A stretch of 52,484 nucleotides of DNA from an uncultured Prevotella sp. (GTDB lineage Bacteria; Bacteroidota; Bacteroidia; Bacteroidales; Bacteroidaceae), in assembly GCA_900554695.1 (NCBI GenBank), contig USHV01000019.1, positions 1 to 52,484 of the forward strand, in the 5' to 3' direction. The position numbers and the translations under genes are program-made. Of this stretch, positions 14,879-24,527 are shown piece by piece (positions within the stretch are counted from its first letter, which is position 1; every line of letters starts with the position of its first letter). The notes beneath the pieces are model-generated. The model saw only the letters and a program-made list of their open reading frames with translations. It was not told the origin of the DNA and searched no databases.

Positions 14879-16974
14879 ACGATATATTAGACCAGGACAT
14901 AAAATTTCTGCCAGGTGTCGGCCCGCGACGCAGGGACATTCTGGAAAAGGATATCAATGTCACCACGTGGGGACAGATGCTCGAATATTATCCCTACAAA
15001 TATGTTGACCGCAGCCGCATTTACAGCATCCGCGAGCTGTCGGGCGACATGCCCTACGTGCAGATAAAGGGGCGGATACTCAGTTTCGAGGAGTTCGCCA
15101 CCGGTCCGCGGCAGAAACGCATCGTCGCCCACTTCTCCGACGGAGTGGGGGTGGTGGATATCGTGTGGTTCAGAGGCGGACAATACATATATCAGCAATA
15201 CAAGATTGGCGAGGAATATATAGTCTTCGGACGTCCCACCGTCTTCAACGGGCGATTCCAGTTCGCCCATCCCGACATAGACAAGGCATCGGAGCTCAAC
15301 ATCTCGCAGATGGGACTGCAACCTTATTACAGCACCACCGAGCGCATGAAGAAGAACGGACTTAACTCTCATGCCATAGAGAAGGTGGTGAAGGCGCTGC
15401 TCAACCGCATTCCCGACACTATCCCCGAGACGCTTCCGCCGTTCATCACCGGACCGCTGCATCTGGTGTCGCGCGACACGGCCGTGCGCAACATCCACTA
15501 TCCGCACAGCATAGACGACATGCAGCGCGCACGTCAGCGGCTCAAGTTTGAGGAGCTGTTCTATGTCCAGCTCAACATAGTGCGCTACGTGAGCGACCGC
15601 CGCCGTCGCTATCGGGGCTACATCTTCAGACGTTCAGGCGACTTGCTGCGCACGTTCTTTTATGAGCATCTGCCGTTCCCGCTCACCGGAGCGCAGAAGC
15701 GGGTGATGCACGAGATACACGACGACATGCGTTCGGGCGAGCAGATGAACCGTCTGCTGCAGGGCGATGTGGGCTCGGGCAAGACGCTCGTGGCACTCAT
15801 GGCCATGCTCATAGCCGTGGGCAACGGCTATCAGGCGTGCATCATGGCTCCTACAGAGATTCTCGCCGAACAGCATCTGGACACCATACGCCATTTCCTG
15901 GGCGACATGAACGTGAGGGTGGAGCTGCTCACCGGAACAGTCAAGGGACGCCGGCGCCGCGACGTGCTCGATGGACTGGTGTCGGGAAAGGTGGATATAC
16001 TCGTGGGCACTCACGCCGTGGTGGAGGACTCTGTGCGCTTCTCGCGCCTCGGACTGGCCGTGATAGACGAGCAGCACCGCTTCGGAGTGGCGCAGCGCGC
16101 GCGCCTCTGGCGTAAGAGCGTCAACCCGCCCCACGTGCTCGTGATGACTGCCACGCCCATTCCCCGCACCCTTGCCATGACCATATACGGCGATCTCGAC
16201 GTGAGCGTCATCGACGAGCTGCCGCCCGGCCGCAAGCCTGTGTGCACCATACACAAGTATGACAACCAGACCGTGAGCCTCTACGACGGCATACGCAAAC
16301 AGATAAGGGCAGGACGGCAGGTCTATTTCGTGTTCCCCGTGATAAGCGAGAGCGAGAAAAGCGACCTCAAGAATCTGGAGGACGGATACACTGCCCTGTG
16401 CGAAATATTCCCTGAGTGCAGGCTGAGCAAGGTGCACGGACGTATGAAACCTGCCGAGAAGGACGCGGAGATGAGACGCTTCATAAGCGGCGAGACGCAG
16501 ATTCTCGTGGCCACAACCGTGATTGAGGTGGGCGTGAACGTGCCAAACGCGTCGGTCATGGTCATACTCGACGCCCAGCGCTTCGGTCTGTCACAGCTCC
16601 ATCAGTTGCGTGGCAGGGTGGGGCGCGGAGCCGACCAGAGCTACTGCATACTCGTCACCGGCTACAAGCTCTCTGCAGAGACACGCAAGCGCATCGACAT
16701 CATGTGTCAGACAAACGACGGATTCCGCATAGCCGAGGCCGACCTCAAGCTGCGCGGACCCGGCGACTTGGAGGGCACGCAGCAGAGCGGTGTGGCTTTC
16801 GACCTGAAGATTGCCGACATAGCCCGCGACGGTCAGCTCGTGCAGTTGGCCCGCGACGAGGCGCAGAAAATCATCGAGGCCGACCCAAATTGTGAGAAAC
16901 CCGAATTCGGAATGTTATGGCGGCGGCTTGCCGAACTGCGCGACACCAACATCAACTGGGGCGCGATAAGCTGA
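14875..16974 (+). CDS. recG: ATP-dependent DNA helicase RecG
   Basis: Branch-migration helicase that reverses stalled replication forks and processes Holliday junctions. 699 residues. An N-terminal wedge/OB domain (about residues 1-250, beginning DIKFLPGVGPRR), then helicase motifs: Walker A GDVGSGKT (297-304), TEILAEQH, DEQHRFG (398-404), TATPIPRTLAM, and the C-terminal LHQLRGRVGRG with LRGPGDLEGTQQSG. The start is a TTG at 14875 overlapping the ispD stop. The conserved N-terminal residues leave no later ATG that would work, so a TTG start is likely. Secure identification. Confidence 0.96.
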   Translation: MNDILDQDIKFLPGVGPRRRDILEKDINVTTWGQMLEYYPYKYVDRSRIYSIRELSGDMPYVQIKGRILSFEEFATGPRQKRIVAHFSDGVGVVDIVWFRGGQYIYQQYKIGEEYIVFGRPTVFNGRFQFAHPDIDKASELNISQMGLQPYYSTTERMKKNGLNSHAIEKVVKALLNRIPDTIPETLPPFITGPLHLVSRDTAVRNIHYPHSIDDMQRARQRLKFEELFYVQLNIVRYVSDRRRRYRGYIFRRSGDLLRTFFYEHLPFPLTGAQKRVMHEIHDDMRSGEQMNRLLQGDVGSGKTLVALMAMLIAVGNGYQACIMAPTEILAEQHLDTIRHFLGDMNVRVELLTGTVKGRRRRDVLDGLVSGKVDILVGTHAVVEDSVRFSRLGLAVIDEQHRFGVAQRARLWRKSVNPPHVLVMTATPIPRTLAMTIYGDLDVSVIDELPPGRKPVCTIHKYDNQTVSLYDGIRKQIRAGRQVYFVFPVISESEKSDLKNLEDGYTALCEIFPECRLSKVHGRMKPAEKDAEMRRFISGETQILVATTVIEVGVNVPNASVMVILDAQRFGLSQLHQLRGRVGRGADQSYCILVTGYKLSAETRKRIDIMCQTNDGFRIAEADLKLRGPGDLEGTQQSGVAFDLKIADIARDGQLVQLARDEAQKIIEADPNCEKPEFGMLWRRLAELRDTNINWGAIS

Positions 16975-17126
16975 CGTTTCACGGTGTGCACGAATGACGG
17001 CAAAATTGGTCCGAACGTCATATGCGCAAAGGCGGCACTTCTGTTAATAAATGGCTGATTTATAGTTTGTTTGCAAAAAAATAGATAAAATCTGTTAAAC
17101 CGCGCCTTATTCTGAAAAAATTCCTG

Positions 17127-17134
17127 TACCTTTG
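17127..17134 (+). promoter_or_regulatory. -7 element for the M23 peptidase gene
   Basis: TACCTTTG, a perfect TAnnTTTG match, about 105 bp before the TTG start at 17239. No clear -33 box. The 264-bp gap between recG and this gene shows nothing else recognised. Confidence 0.55.
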
Positions 17135-17238
17135 TGATGTTTTTAAATTTTGTGTACAATTTATTGTCCATTATATACCTTTTGAAGGAATAAGTCGTTT
17201 ATTCCATGTTGATATTGGACTTCTAAAAAAATAAGATT

Positions 17239-18174
17239 TTGAGAAGATTTGTTAAAACATTATTTATAGGCGCACTATTTGCTATTTCGGCAACGCAAGT
17301 CATGGGACAGGACCTTCTTGCCAGACAGGCTCCCATCGACAGAAAAATGAAAGCAGTGGATACGATCATGTTGAGAAATATCGCAGCCAGAGAGGAAATG
17401 GAATCTCCGGCAGCCAAGCTCTATGATGATTGGGACAACAAATACGCTCACCGCGCAACCGAAATGCCCGACCGCTACCGCATCGACCTGCGCCATTTCT
17501 GTATGCCTACGCCGAGCCGGGTGGTGACAAGCAACTTCGGATGGCGCTGGGGACGCAACCACAAGGGACTTGACATAAAGGTTTATATAGGCGACACCAT
17601 TCGTGCTGCGTTCAGCGGCAAGGTGCGCATCGTGAGATATGAGCGCGGTGGTTATGGCAATTATGTTGTGATACGTCACAACAACGGACTGGAGACAATC
17701 TACGCGCACATGTCTAAAAACCTTGTTAAGGAGAACCAGTTGGTTCGTGCCGGCGAAGCCATAGGACTTGGAGGAAACACCGGACGCAGCACAGGTTCGC
17801 ATCTGCACTTCGAGACACGTCTTTGCGGAGTGGCGCTCAATCCGGCGCTGATGTTCGACTTCCGCGAGCAGGATGTCACAGGCGATTATTATGTTTACAA
17901 CAAGGATACTTATGAAGAGGAATCACGCGAGGCCACACGTCTCCGTGGAAAGATAGGCAACGGTGGATATACCGATGATGAGGTGAAAGGCATCGACAAC
18001 AGCGAGAAGAATTCGAAGTTCGAGGGCAAGGTGCTTTATCATAAGGTAGCATCGGGAGAGACTCTTGAGAGCATCGCAAGAAAGTATGGCGTCTCGGTGG
18101 ATGAGATTTGCCGACTCAACCGCATACGCAAGACAATGCGTATCCGTGCCGGACAGATACTCAGATATTCTTGA
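17239..18174 (+). CDS. M23 metallopeptidase with LysM domain
   Basis: Secreted or periplasmic peptidoglycan endopeptidase of the LytM type. Signal peptide to about residue 23 (VKTLFIGALFAISATQVMGQ). The M23 domain covers about residues 85-215, with zinc ligands His108 and Asp112 in NHKGLDIK and the HxH pair 188-190 in SHLHFET, so it is predicted active, unlike degenerate EnvC/NlpD types. A LysM-like domain (about 258-310: YHKVASGETLESIARKYGVSVDEICRLN) binds glycan. The start is a TTG; the first in-frame ATG would fall at the end of the signal peptide or beyond. The family is linked to cell separation and wall turnover. Followed by a terminator at 18221-18257. Confidence 0.92.
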   Translation: MRRFVKTLFIGALFAISATQVMGQDLLARQAPIDRKMKAVDTIMLRNIAAREEMESPAAKLYDDWDNKYAHRATEMPDRYRIDLRHFCMPTPSRVVTSNFGWRWGRNHKGLDIKVYIGDTIRAAFSGKVRIVRYERGGYGNYVVIRHNNGLETIYAHMSKNLVKENQLVRAGEAIGLGGNTGRSTGSHLHFETRLCGVALNPALMFDFREQDVTGDYYVYNKDTYEEESREATRLRGKIGNGGYTDDEVKGIDNSEKNSKFEGKVLYHKVASGETLESIARKYGVSVDEICRLNRIRKTMRIRAGQILRYS

Positions 18175-18220
18175 TCTGTAAATACGCAACTGAGAATAGT
18201 TATAGATAATCAGAATACTT

Positions 18221-18257
18221 TGGGAATGGATGCCAGTGATGGTACATTCCCATTTTT
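18221..18257 (+). terminator. terminator after M23 gene
   Basis: TGGGAATG (18221-18228) pairs perfectly with CATTCCCA (18245-18252) with a 16-nt loop, followed by TTTTTGTTTTT. Confidence 0.8.
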
Positions 18258-18356
18258 GTTTTTCCGGACTGTAGGTCTTTGCTCTGTGCGGTTGGTGTTG
18301 GCGTCATCGCGCCATGCCGGAGAATCTCATCCGGAGACATTATTATATATTATGGC

Positions 18357-18920
18357 ATGAGAAAACTTATATTGATAATTTTCGTTTTCTGCGCTTTACC
18401 GCTGTGTGCACAGAACAAGAGCTATCACGGCGACGGCATTGACGACTATCTGCGCTTCGTTCCGCTGGTCTCGACATACGCTCTGAAGGTGTCGGGAGTG
18501 GAGAGTGCGAGCTCGTGGAAACGTCTTGTGGTGAACACGGCTACGTCGTGTGCCCTGACGGTAGGAGTGACGTGGGCGCTGAAATCGGTTGTGAAGGACA
18601 GGCGGCCTGACGGTACAGGCAACGACGCTTTCCCCTCGGGACATACTTCTTTCGCGTTTGCCGGAGCCACAATCCTGCATAAGGAGTATGGCAAGGTGTC
18701 GCCGTGGATAAGCGTTGCGGGCTATGGCGTGGCCACGCTGACGGCTGTCGATCGTGTGCGCCGCCACCGTCACGAGTGGGACGACGTGCTGGCGGGTGCA
18801 GCTATCGGCATACTTGCCACAGAGGCGGGCTATCGTCTGGGCGACCTCATCACGGGTGAGCACAGCCGCTATTCGGTAGGCGTTAGTCCTGAAGGTGTAA
18901 CGGTGTGCGTGCAGTTGTAA
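18357..18920 (+). CDS. PAP2-family phosphatase, exported
   Basis: Type 2 phosphatidic acid phosphatase-like protein, possibly acting on lipid or isoprenoid phosphates at the envelope. The ATG at 18357 gives a signal peptide MRKLILIIFVFCALPLCAQ; the frame stays open upstream to a TTG at 18279, giving non-conserved residues. The three PAP2 signatures are present: K..KDRRPDG, FPSGHTSFAFAG, and RVRRHRHEWDDVLAG with the catalytic His and Asp. About 187 residues. Unlike typical membrane PAP2 proteins it seems to have few strongly hydrophobic spans, so it may be periplasmic. Substrate unknown. Confidence 0.88.
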   Translation: MRKLILIIFVFCALPLCAQNKSYHGDGIDDYLRFVPLVSTYALKVSGVESASSWKRLVVNTATSCALTVGVTWALKSVVKDRRPDGTGNDAFPSGHTSFAFAGATILHKEYGKVSPWISVAGYGVATLTAVDRVRRHRHEWDDVLAGAAIGILATEAGYRLGDLITGEHSRYSVGVSPEGVTVCVQL

Positions 18921-18997
18921 TCAATGCTCTTGCACGCAGCATCATTTATCGGTGCATAAACTTGCCTGAAAATGTGCGTGTTTTCGATTTTTTTGTG

Positions 18998-19005
18998 TAA
19001 GTTTG
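18998..19005 (+). promoter_or_regulatory. -7 element for malQ
   Basis: TAAGTTTG matches TAnnTTTG exactly, about 103 bp upstream of the ATG at 19109. Same octamer as in front of the DJ-1 gene (13516). No convincing -33 box. Confidence 0.55.
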
Positions 19006-19108
19006 CGTATATCAAACAATCAATGCCGGCTCACCCGACGGTCGGCAACCTTTGACCGCCGGTATGTTGGCAAAAATAAGTAGCGCAAATTAACCAATCG
19101 AAAACCAT

Positions 19109-21808
19109 ATGAAACTGAAATTCAATATCGAATACAACACGGTCTCGGGAGAGGAACTCATGCTCAACATCCTCGTCGAGGGCGAAGGCAGAAATCATGA
19201 GCCGCGTGTCTATCGCATGGCGGCTGCCGACAACCGTCATTGGAGCTGCACTCTCGAGAACTTTCATTCGGAAAGTCATCCCGTGATAGATTATTATTAT
19301 AGTGTGAGCAGTGGGGGACATGTGACCCGGCGCGAGTGGTTGCTGTATTCTCACAGGCTCGAGTTCTCGGTGCTGAAAGCAACGTCTTACGAGATCAACG
19401 ACATGTGGATGGACATGCCGGCTGCCTCGTGGCTTTACTCGTCGGCTTTTTCTTTTTGTGTCAATCAGGCTCATCTGCAGATGCCTACGCATACCGATTA
19501 TGGCTCGGTGGTGCGTCTTGTGGTTCATGCTCCGCAGTTGCGTGAGGGCGAGCATCTTGTCATTACCGGCAATCATGAGGCTCTCGGCATGTGGAATGTG
19601 GCCGGGGGAGTGCGCATGACCGAGCATCTCGTAAACGAATGGATAGTAGATCTCGACGCGGCAATCTTCTCCGATAAGGCTGTAGAATTCAAATTTGTTG
19701 CCGTGAACGATGCCGATAACAGCATCATTTTATGGGAAAAGGGCAACAACCGCGTGTTCCGCATGTCGTTGATACGTCCGGGTGAGGTAAAGGCTTATTG
19801 TCTGCGCAACGCTGATTTCGACATGGCGCCGTGTCGCATTGCCGGTACGCTTGTGCCGGTTTTCTCGTTGCGGTCGGAGAAAAGTTTCGGAGTGGGCGAC
19901 TTCGGCGACTTGAAGAAGATGGTGGACTGGGTGGCCCGTACCGGTCAGCGAGTGTTGCAGATATTGCCGGTGAACGATACCACGACCACGCATACATGGA
20001 AAGACTCTTATCCTTACAGCTGCATAAGTGTCTTTGCGCTCCATCCTCAGTACATCGACTTGTCGCGTCTGTCGCCTATTGCCAACAAGGCGGTCAGACT
20101 GAAATATGAATCCTTGCGCGAGGAACTCAACGCCCTGCCTGCCATCGACTATGAGCGCGTGGGCAAGGCAAAGCTGGAATACACACAGATACTCTATAAA
20201 CAGGAGGGCAAAAAGGTGCTTGCCAAGCCGTCGTTTGCCGATTTCTTCGAGGAAAACAGCTACTGGCTTGTGCCTTATGCACGCTATTGCAGTCTGCGCG
20301 ACAGTTACGGTACGGCAGAGTTTGCGCTATGGCCGGAGCACAACCATTGGGACGAGAGTGAGCGGAAAGCGCTTTCCGACCCGAAGGACGAGATGTTCCA
20401 AGACGTGGCGTTCTATTATTATGTACAGTTCATATTGTACACACAGTTGCGCGATGTGCACGATTATGCTGTCCTGCAGGGTGTCGTTCTGAAAGGCGAC
20501 ATACCTATCGGAGTGAACCGCAACGGCTGCGACGTATGGCAGGAACCTGAATATTTCAACCTCAACGGACAGGCGGGAGCACCGCCAGACGCCTTCTCTG
20601 ACAACGGACAGAACTGGGGATTCCCCACGTACAACTGGCCGCGGATGCTTGACGACGGCTGTCGCTGGTGGGTGAGACGACTCCGCCACATGTCGGCTTT
20701 CTTCGATGCGTATCGCATAGACCACGTTCTCGGCTTCTTCCGTATATGGGAGATACCCGTCGGAGCGGTGGATGCGCGCATAGGTCATTTCTCTCCTGCA
20801 CTCGGACTGACGCGTGAGGAGATAGAGGCATACGGTCTTCACTTCCGCGAGCAGCTCTTTGTAGAGCCGTTCATCACCAAGAATGTCGTGGCGGATGTGT
20901 TCGGAACTCAGGCCGAGAAAGTGGAAAACACTTATCTGGAACATTCGCACAGCGACGTATATCGCCTGAAACCGGAATATGCCACGCAGCGTCTTATATA
21001 CGCAGCGTTCGAAGGCCGCACGTCGGCCGACGACATAGCAGTGCGCGACGGACTTTGTTCGCTCGTTACGGGAGTGCTTTTCGTGCGCGACCATCAGGAT
21101 CCGCAGAAGTTCCATCCGCGCATCTCCGCGCAGTTCGATTATGCTTATAAGGCACTCGGAGAGACCGACCGTAAAGCCTTCAACCGGCTTTATGACGATT
21201 ATTTCTACCGTCGCAACAACCAGTTCTGGTATCGTGAGGCTATGAAGAAACTGCCTGTCATCACGCAGGCCACGCATATGTTGCCTTGTGCGGAAGACCT
21301 CGGCATGGTGCCGGAATGTGTGGCATGGGTGATGGACGAGCTGCGCATACTCAGTCTGGAGTTGCAGACCATGCCGAAACAATGGGGCGAACGCTTCGCA
21401 AATCTCGACCGTTTCCCTTACCGTTCGGTGTGCACAATCTCCACGCACGACACTGCCACGATGCGTCAGTGGTGGGATGAAGACCGTGAACGCACCAAAT
21501 ATTATTACAATGTGATGCTCGGCATGCACGGTGAGGCTCCTCATCCTATGCCGGGATGGCTGGCACGCGAGATTATCGGGCGCCACATGGCGTGTCCGTC
21601 TATGATATGTGTCATTGCCATACAGGACTGGATGGCTATTGACGAGCGTCTGCGTCGTCCGGATGCCAACGCCGAACGGGTGAATGTTCCTGCCAATCCG
21701 CATCATTACTGGCGCTATCGTATGCACGTGAATGTAGAAGATCTGATTACCGACATCAGTTTTTGTAAGAACGTGAAGGACCTCGTTGTGCAGGGCGGAC
21801 GCAGTTGA
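19109..21808 (+). CDS. malQ: 4-alpha-glucanotransferase (amylomaltase) with two CBM20 modules
   Basis: Transfers alpha-1,4-glucan segments between maltodextrins or glycogen, releasing glucose; probably cytosolic, as no signal peptide is seen. 899 residues. Two N-terminal starch-binding CBM20-like modules (about residues 1-95 and 125-225, the second with LVITGNHEALGMWN) precede the GH77 barrel (about 245-890). Catalytic blocks: FDAYRIDHVLGFFRIW with the nucleophile Asp, CAEDLGMVP with the acid/base Glu, and STHDTATMRQWWDED with the transition-state stabiliser Asp. Also SPYSC-like DSYPYSCISVFALHP at the donor site. The domain order is the normal one for Bacteroidota MalQ. It stands alone, with its own -7 element. 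Confidence 0.95.
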   Translation: MKLKFNIEYNTVSGEELMLNILVEGEGRNHEPRVYRMAAADNRHWSCTLENFHSESHPVIDYYYSVSSGGHVTRREWLLYSHRLEFSVLKATSYEINDMWMDMPAASWLYSSAFSFCVNQAHLQMPTHTDYGSVVRLVVHAPQLREGEHLVITGNHEALGMWNVAGGVRMTEHLVNEWIVDLDAAIFSDKAVEFKFVAVNDADNSIILWEKGNNRVFRMSLIRPGEVKAYCLRNADFDMAPCRIAGTLVPVFSLRSEKSFGVGDFGDLKKMVDWVARTGQRVLQILPVNDTTTTHTWKDSYPYSCISVFALHPQYIDLSRLSPIANKAVRLKYESLREELNALPAIDYERVGKAKLEYTQILYKQEGKKVLAKPSFADFFEENSYWLVPYARYCSLRDSYGTAEFALWPEHNHWDESERKALSDPKDEMFQDVAFYYYVQFILYTQLRDVHDYAVLQGVVLKGDIPIGVNRNGCDVWQEPEYFNLNGQAGAPPDAFSDNGQNWGFPTYNWPRMLDDGCRWWVRRLRHMSAFFDAYRIDHVLGFFRIWEIPVGAVDARIGHFSPALGLTREEIEAYGLHFREQLFVEPFITKNVVADVFGTQAEKVENTYLEHSHSDVYRLKPEYATQRLIYAAFEGRTSADDIAVRDGLCSLVTGVLFVRDHQDPQKFHPRISAQFDYAYKALGETDRKAFNRLYDDYFYRRNNQFWYREAMKKLPVITQATHMLPCAEDLGMVPECVAWVMDELRILSLELQTMPKQWGERFANLDRFPYRSVCTISTHDTATMRQWWDEDRERTKYYYNVMLGMHGEAPHPMPGWLAREIIGRHMACPSMICVIAIQDWMAIDERLRRPDANAERVNVPANPHHYWRYRMHVNVEDLITDISFCKNVKDLVVQGGRS

Positions 21809-21835
21809 TGTGTCTTAAGATGTGCTTTTTCTTTC

Positions 21836-21989
21836 GATGGATATCGTTTTTCCATCCGATGAATTACGTCATACCATACAATGATTCACGTCATTCCACT
21901 CGATGAACACCGTTTTTCCATTCCATTGGAAGTATGGAATCATCCTGTGGAAAGACAGAAACCGTCATGTGGAACGCATAAAATCAATA
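21836..21989. repeat. 22-nt periodic repeat array, ACGTCATTCC family
   Basis: Seven units of exactly 22 nt run from 21836 (boundaries every 22 nt to 21989). The first four read GATG(a/g)A..(A/T)CGT(CA/TT)T.CCA.. in the forward sense; the last three are partly the reverse complement (TGGAA...ATGG..., TGTGGAA..). The core ACGTCATTCCA differs from the TTTCGCA family, yet the period is the same. No promoter or coding frame is seen. It fills most of the 253-bp gap between malQ and the M28 peptidase gene. Confidence 0.7.
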
Positions 21990-22061
21990 TTCAATAAATG
22001 ATATATCATCAAGCGAAAAGTATATTATAAAGAGATTCTTATTGAAATAAAGTCACACGAA

Positions 22062-23060
22062 ATGAATATGATAAAACGAGTATTTTTGTTATTATGTATT
22101 GTCGTTGCAGCGTTTTCACTGCCGGCTGATGCCTCGCGGCCATACTCACCGAAGTCGAAAAAAGTGAAGGCGGCGATGAGGGCGGCCATGAACAGTATTT
22201 CAGTGGAGGCGGCGAGAGCTCACATCGGTTTCCTTGCCTCCGACTGCTTGCAGGGACGTAAGGCCGGAGAGAACGGCTCGCGCGTTGCTGCCGCATACAT
22301 CGAATCAATGCTCCGGCAGTACGGCATACGTCCTTTAAACGCCGAATACAGGCAACCTTTTGATATTACAATGAAATTCACGTGGAAGAAAGACAGTATC
22401 AATATGAAGATGGCGAACGTCATCGGAATGATACCCGGCCGTAAATCGGACGAGTATGTCATCGTAGGAGCTCACTTCGACCACGTCGGCATAGGCACGC
22501 CCGTTGACGGTGACTCCATATACAACGGCGCCGACGACAATGCTTCGGGTGTGAGTGCGGCGTTGCAGATAGCCCGCGCGTTTGCCGAAAGCGGCATACA
22601 GCCGGAGCGCAACGTGATTTTCGCTTTCTGGGACGGTGAGGAACTGGGACTGCACGGCTCTGCTTATTTTGTCCGTACGTGTCCTTTCCTCGACAAAATA
22701 AAGGGTTATCTCAACTTTGATATGATAGGACGTAACAACAAACCGGACATTCCGCAGTATGTGGTTTACTTCTATTCTGACACGAAACCGGTGTTCGACG
22801 AGTGGCTCAAGCACGACATCGCCGAGTACGGACTGCGTCTCATTCCCGATTACAGGCCGTCGGACAAGTCTATCGGAGGCAGCGACAATGTGTCGTTCGC
22901 ACGTAAGGACATACCGATTATATGGTATCACACAGACGGTCATCCCGATTATCACAAACCGGGCGACGAGGCTCTGCGCATAAACTACGACAAGGTGATG
23001 AACATAACGCGCGCCGCATTCCTCAATCTGTGGAATCTTGCCAATATGGAGAACTATTGA
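22062..23060 (+). CDS. M28-family zinc aminopeptidase, exported
   Basis: Predicted secreted or periplasmic metallo-aminopeptidase. Signal peptide about residues 1-25 (RVFLLLCIVVAAFSLPADA). Co-catalytic zinc ligands of family M28 are visible in order: His in GAHFDHVG, bridging Asp in NGADDNASG, the catalytic/ligand Glu pair in WDGEELGLHG, Asp in FDMIGRN, and the final His in WYHTDGHPDYHKPGD. 332 residues. The start may be Met1 or Met3. Substrate preference cannot be read from sequence. It converges on the transporter genes, with a shared terminator at 23103-23141. Confidence 0.92.
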   Translation: MNMIKRVFLLLCIVVAAFSLPADASRPYSPKSKKVKAAMRAAMNSISVEAARAHIGFLASDCLQGRKAGENGSRVAAAYIESMLRQYGIRPLNAEYRQPFDITMKFTWKKDSINMKMANVIGMIPGRKSDEYVIVGAHFDHVGIGTPVDGDSIYNGADDNASGVSAALQIARAFAESGIQPERNVIFAFWDGEELGLHGSAYFVRTCPFLDKIKGYLNFDMIGRNNKPDIPQYVVYFYSDTKPVFDEWLKHDIAEYGLRLIPDYRPSDKSIGGSDNVSFARKDIPIIWYHTDGHPDYHKPGDEALRINYDKVMNITRAAFLNLWNLANMENY

Positions 23061-23102
23061 ACGACCGCGCATACGGCGCACACCGGATGTCTGACACATA
23101 GA

Positions 23103-23141
23103 AAACGCACGCTACAAGAATATTTTCTGTAGCGTGCGTTT
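23103..23141. terminator. bidirectional terminator
   Basis: A perfect 14-bp stem (AAACGCACGCTACA, 23103-23116, with TGTAGCGTGCGTTT, 23128-23141) with an 11-nt loop. T-rich on the plus side and AAAA-flanked on the other, so it can serve both the M28 gene (plus) and the CHR transporter genes (minus). The bases 23142-23298 hold no gene. Confidence 0.8.
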
Positions 23142-23298
23142 CTGTTTATTACGTTATGAATGACGTCGTTCCGGCTTATGATTATGATCTTATGATGTGC
23201 CGTCAGTCGCGTTCTTTCAAGACGATATTGCGTTTATACAGTTGCTGAATAGGCTTTTCCGACTTGCGAAATGTATCATATAAAGCCGCGAAATTGGC

Positions 23299-23874
23299 TC
23301 AATAGAGCAACATCACACCTGCAAATGCAGCCCAGCCAATCATCTTTATGGGATTTATTTTCATCACTTTCGTGCCGATATAAGTTGCCACGAACAGCCA
23401 GACACTTATCCAGAACTGCCACGGATTCTCATCCACCGACGAGAAGTTTTCCTTTGTCATAAGCATCAGCGCGGCTGCTCCGAGCATTCCCACCACTGCC
23501 GGGCGAAGTCCGCTGAACACATCCTGCACCGGCTGAGTATGCATATACTTCAGGAACAGCTTGCATATAAGTATCATAAGTATTAGCGACGGCAGTACGA
23601 GTGCGAACGTCGCGGTGGCGCTTCCCAGCACAGCCATGCCCTCGCTGAAGCCTGCGTTGTGTACGGCAGTGTATCCGCAGTAAGTTGCGGAGTTTATTCC
23701 GATAGGTCCGGGAGTCATCTGACTGATGGCGACAATGTTTGTAAATTCTGCCGAAGTGAGCCATTGGTGTCTCACCACCGTCTCGGTCTGTATGAGCGAG
23801 AGCATTCCGTAGCCTCCTCCGAAGCCGAAGAGACCTATCTGAAAGAATGTTATGAATAGTTGTAAGAATATCAT
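23299..23874 (-). CDS. CHR-family (chromate-type) transporter, second half
   Basis: Short-chain CHR transporter half of 191 residues with about five to six membrane segments. The family signature is visible: FGFGGGYGMLSLIQTE near the N-terminus and ISQMTPGPIGINSATYCGY in the middle, with GLRPAVVGMLGAAA. Short CHR proteins work as heterodimers, and this gene overlaps its partner (23871) by ATGA, so they are translated together. Characterised members export chromate; in gut Bacteroidota the natural substrate is unclear. Confidence 0.88.
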   Translation of the reverse strand: MIFLQLFITFFQIGLFGFGGGYGMLSLIQTETVVRHQWLTSAEFTNIVAISQMTPGPIGINSATYCGYTAVHNAGFSEGMAVLGSATATFALVLPSLILMILICKLFLKYMHTQPVQDVFSGLRPAVVGMLGAAALMLMTKENFSSVDENPWQFWISVWLFVATYIGTKVMKINPIKMIGWAAFAGVMLLY

Positions 23875-24416
23875 TCCGTTGGTTTTAACAGTTTTCCGTA
23901 AAGATAGCCGCCAAGTCCTGCAGCAATGATTATGTATATTGGATTTACTCCTATCTGCCAGATGAGCAGTGCGCTGACTATCGGAATCCAGCAGTTCGTT
24001 ATCGTTATGTTGGCACTTTTGGCCAGGCTGAACGTAGGAGCGGCGATGAGTGCCACCACAGCCGGTCTGATGCCGCGGAATATTGCCTCCACCGTGGCAT
24101 TGTCCTCAAAGCGCTTGAAGAACATGGCTATGAGCAGAATGATGATGAACGAAGGCAGGGCCGTGCCGAGACTTGTGCACAGTGCGCCTCTCAGCTTGCG
24201 CAGTTTGTAGCCTATGAATATGCTCACGTTGATGGCAAACACTCCGGGACAGCTCTGCGCAATGGCTATGAGGTCGAGAAACTCTTCCTTTTTTATCCAT
24301 TTGTATTTGTCAACCACCTCTGCTTCAATGATAGGAATCATGGCGTATCCGCCTCCCAGCGTGAACGCGCCTATCTTGAAGAATGTCTTGAATGACTGTA
24401 TATAAATGTTCGACAT
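23871..24416 (-). CDS. CHR-family (chromate-type) transporter, first half
   Basis: Partner of the preceding gene, about 181 residues from the ATG at 24416 (MSNIYIQSFKTFFKIGAF). The frame extends to 24479 but those 21 residues are basic and unlike the family. Signatures: FTLGGGYAMIPIIEAEVV, IAQSCPGVFAINVSIFIGY and GIRPAVVALIAAP. The two halves insert in opposite orientations in characterised pairs. Expressed as an operon; no promoter was recognised in the 188-bp gap to purL, so read-through from purL is possible. Confidence 0.88.
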   Translation of the reverse strand: MSNIYIQSFKTFFKIGAFTLGGGYAMIPIIEAEVVDKYKWIKKEEFLDLIAIAQSCPGVFAINVSIFIGYKLRKLRGALCTSLGTALPSFIIILLIAMFFKRFEDNATVEAIFRGIRPAVVALIAAPTFSLAKSANITITNCWIPIVSALLIWQIGVNPIYIIIAAGLGGYLYGKLLKPTE

Positions 24417-24527
24417 GTATTGAATAGTTGTTCTGTGTCGTCTTTTCTGTTGTATGTGAAGGCTCTTGCAGCGTTGCATGACAGCCGTTGTCGTCGTGCG
24501 TCAGTCGGCCTTCCGTCTTTAGGGCAA

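Noticed and set aside
21836..21989. CRISPR-like or REP-type array
   Set aside because: Units are degenerate with no constant repeat and spacer pattern; treated as a periodic repeat.
23871..24479. Longer start for the first CHR transporter half
   Set aside because: The extra 21 residues are basic and outside the family; the ATG at 24416 starts at the conserved N-terminus.
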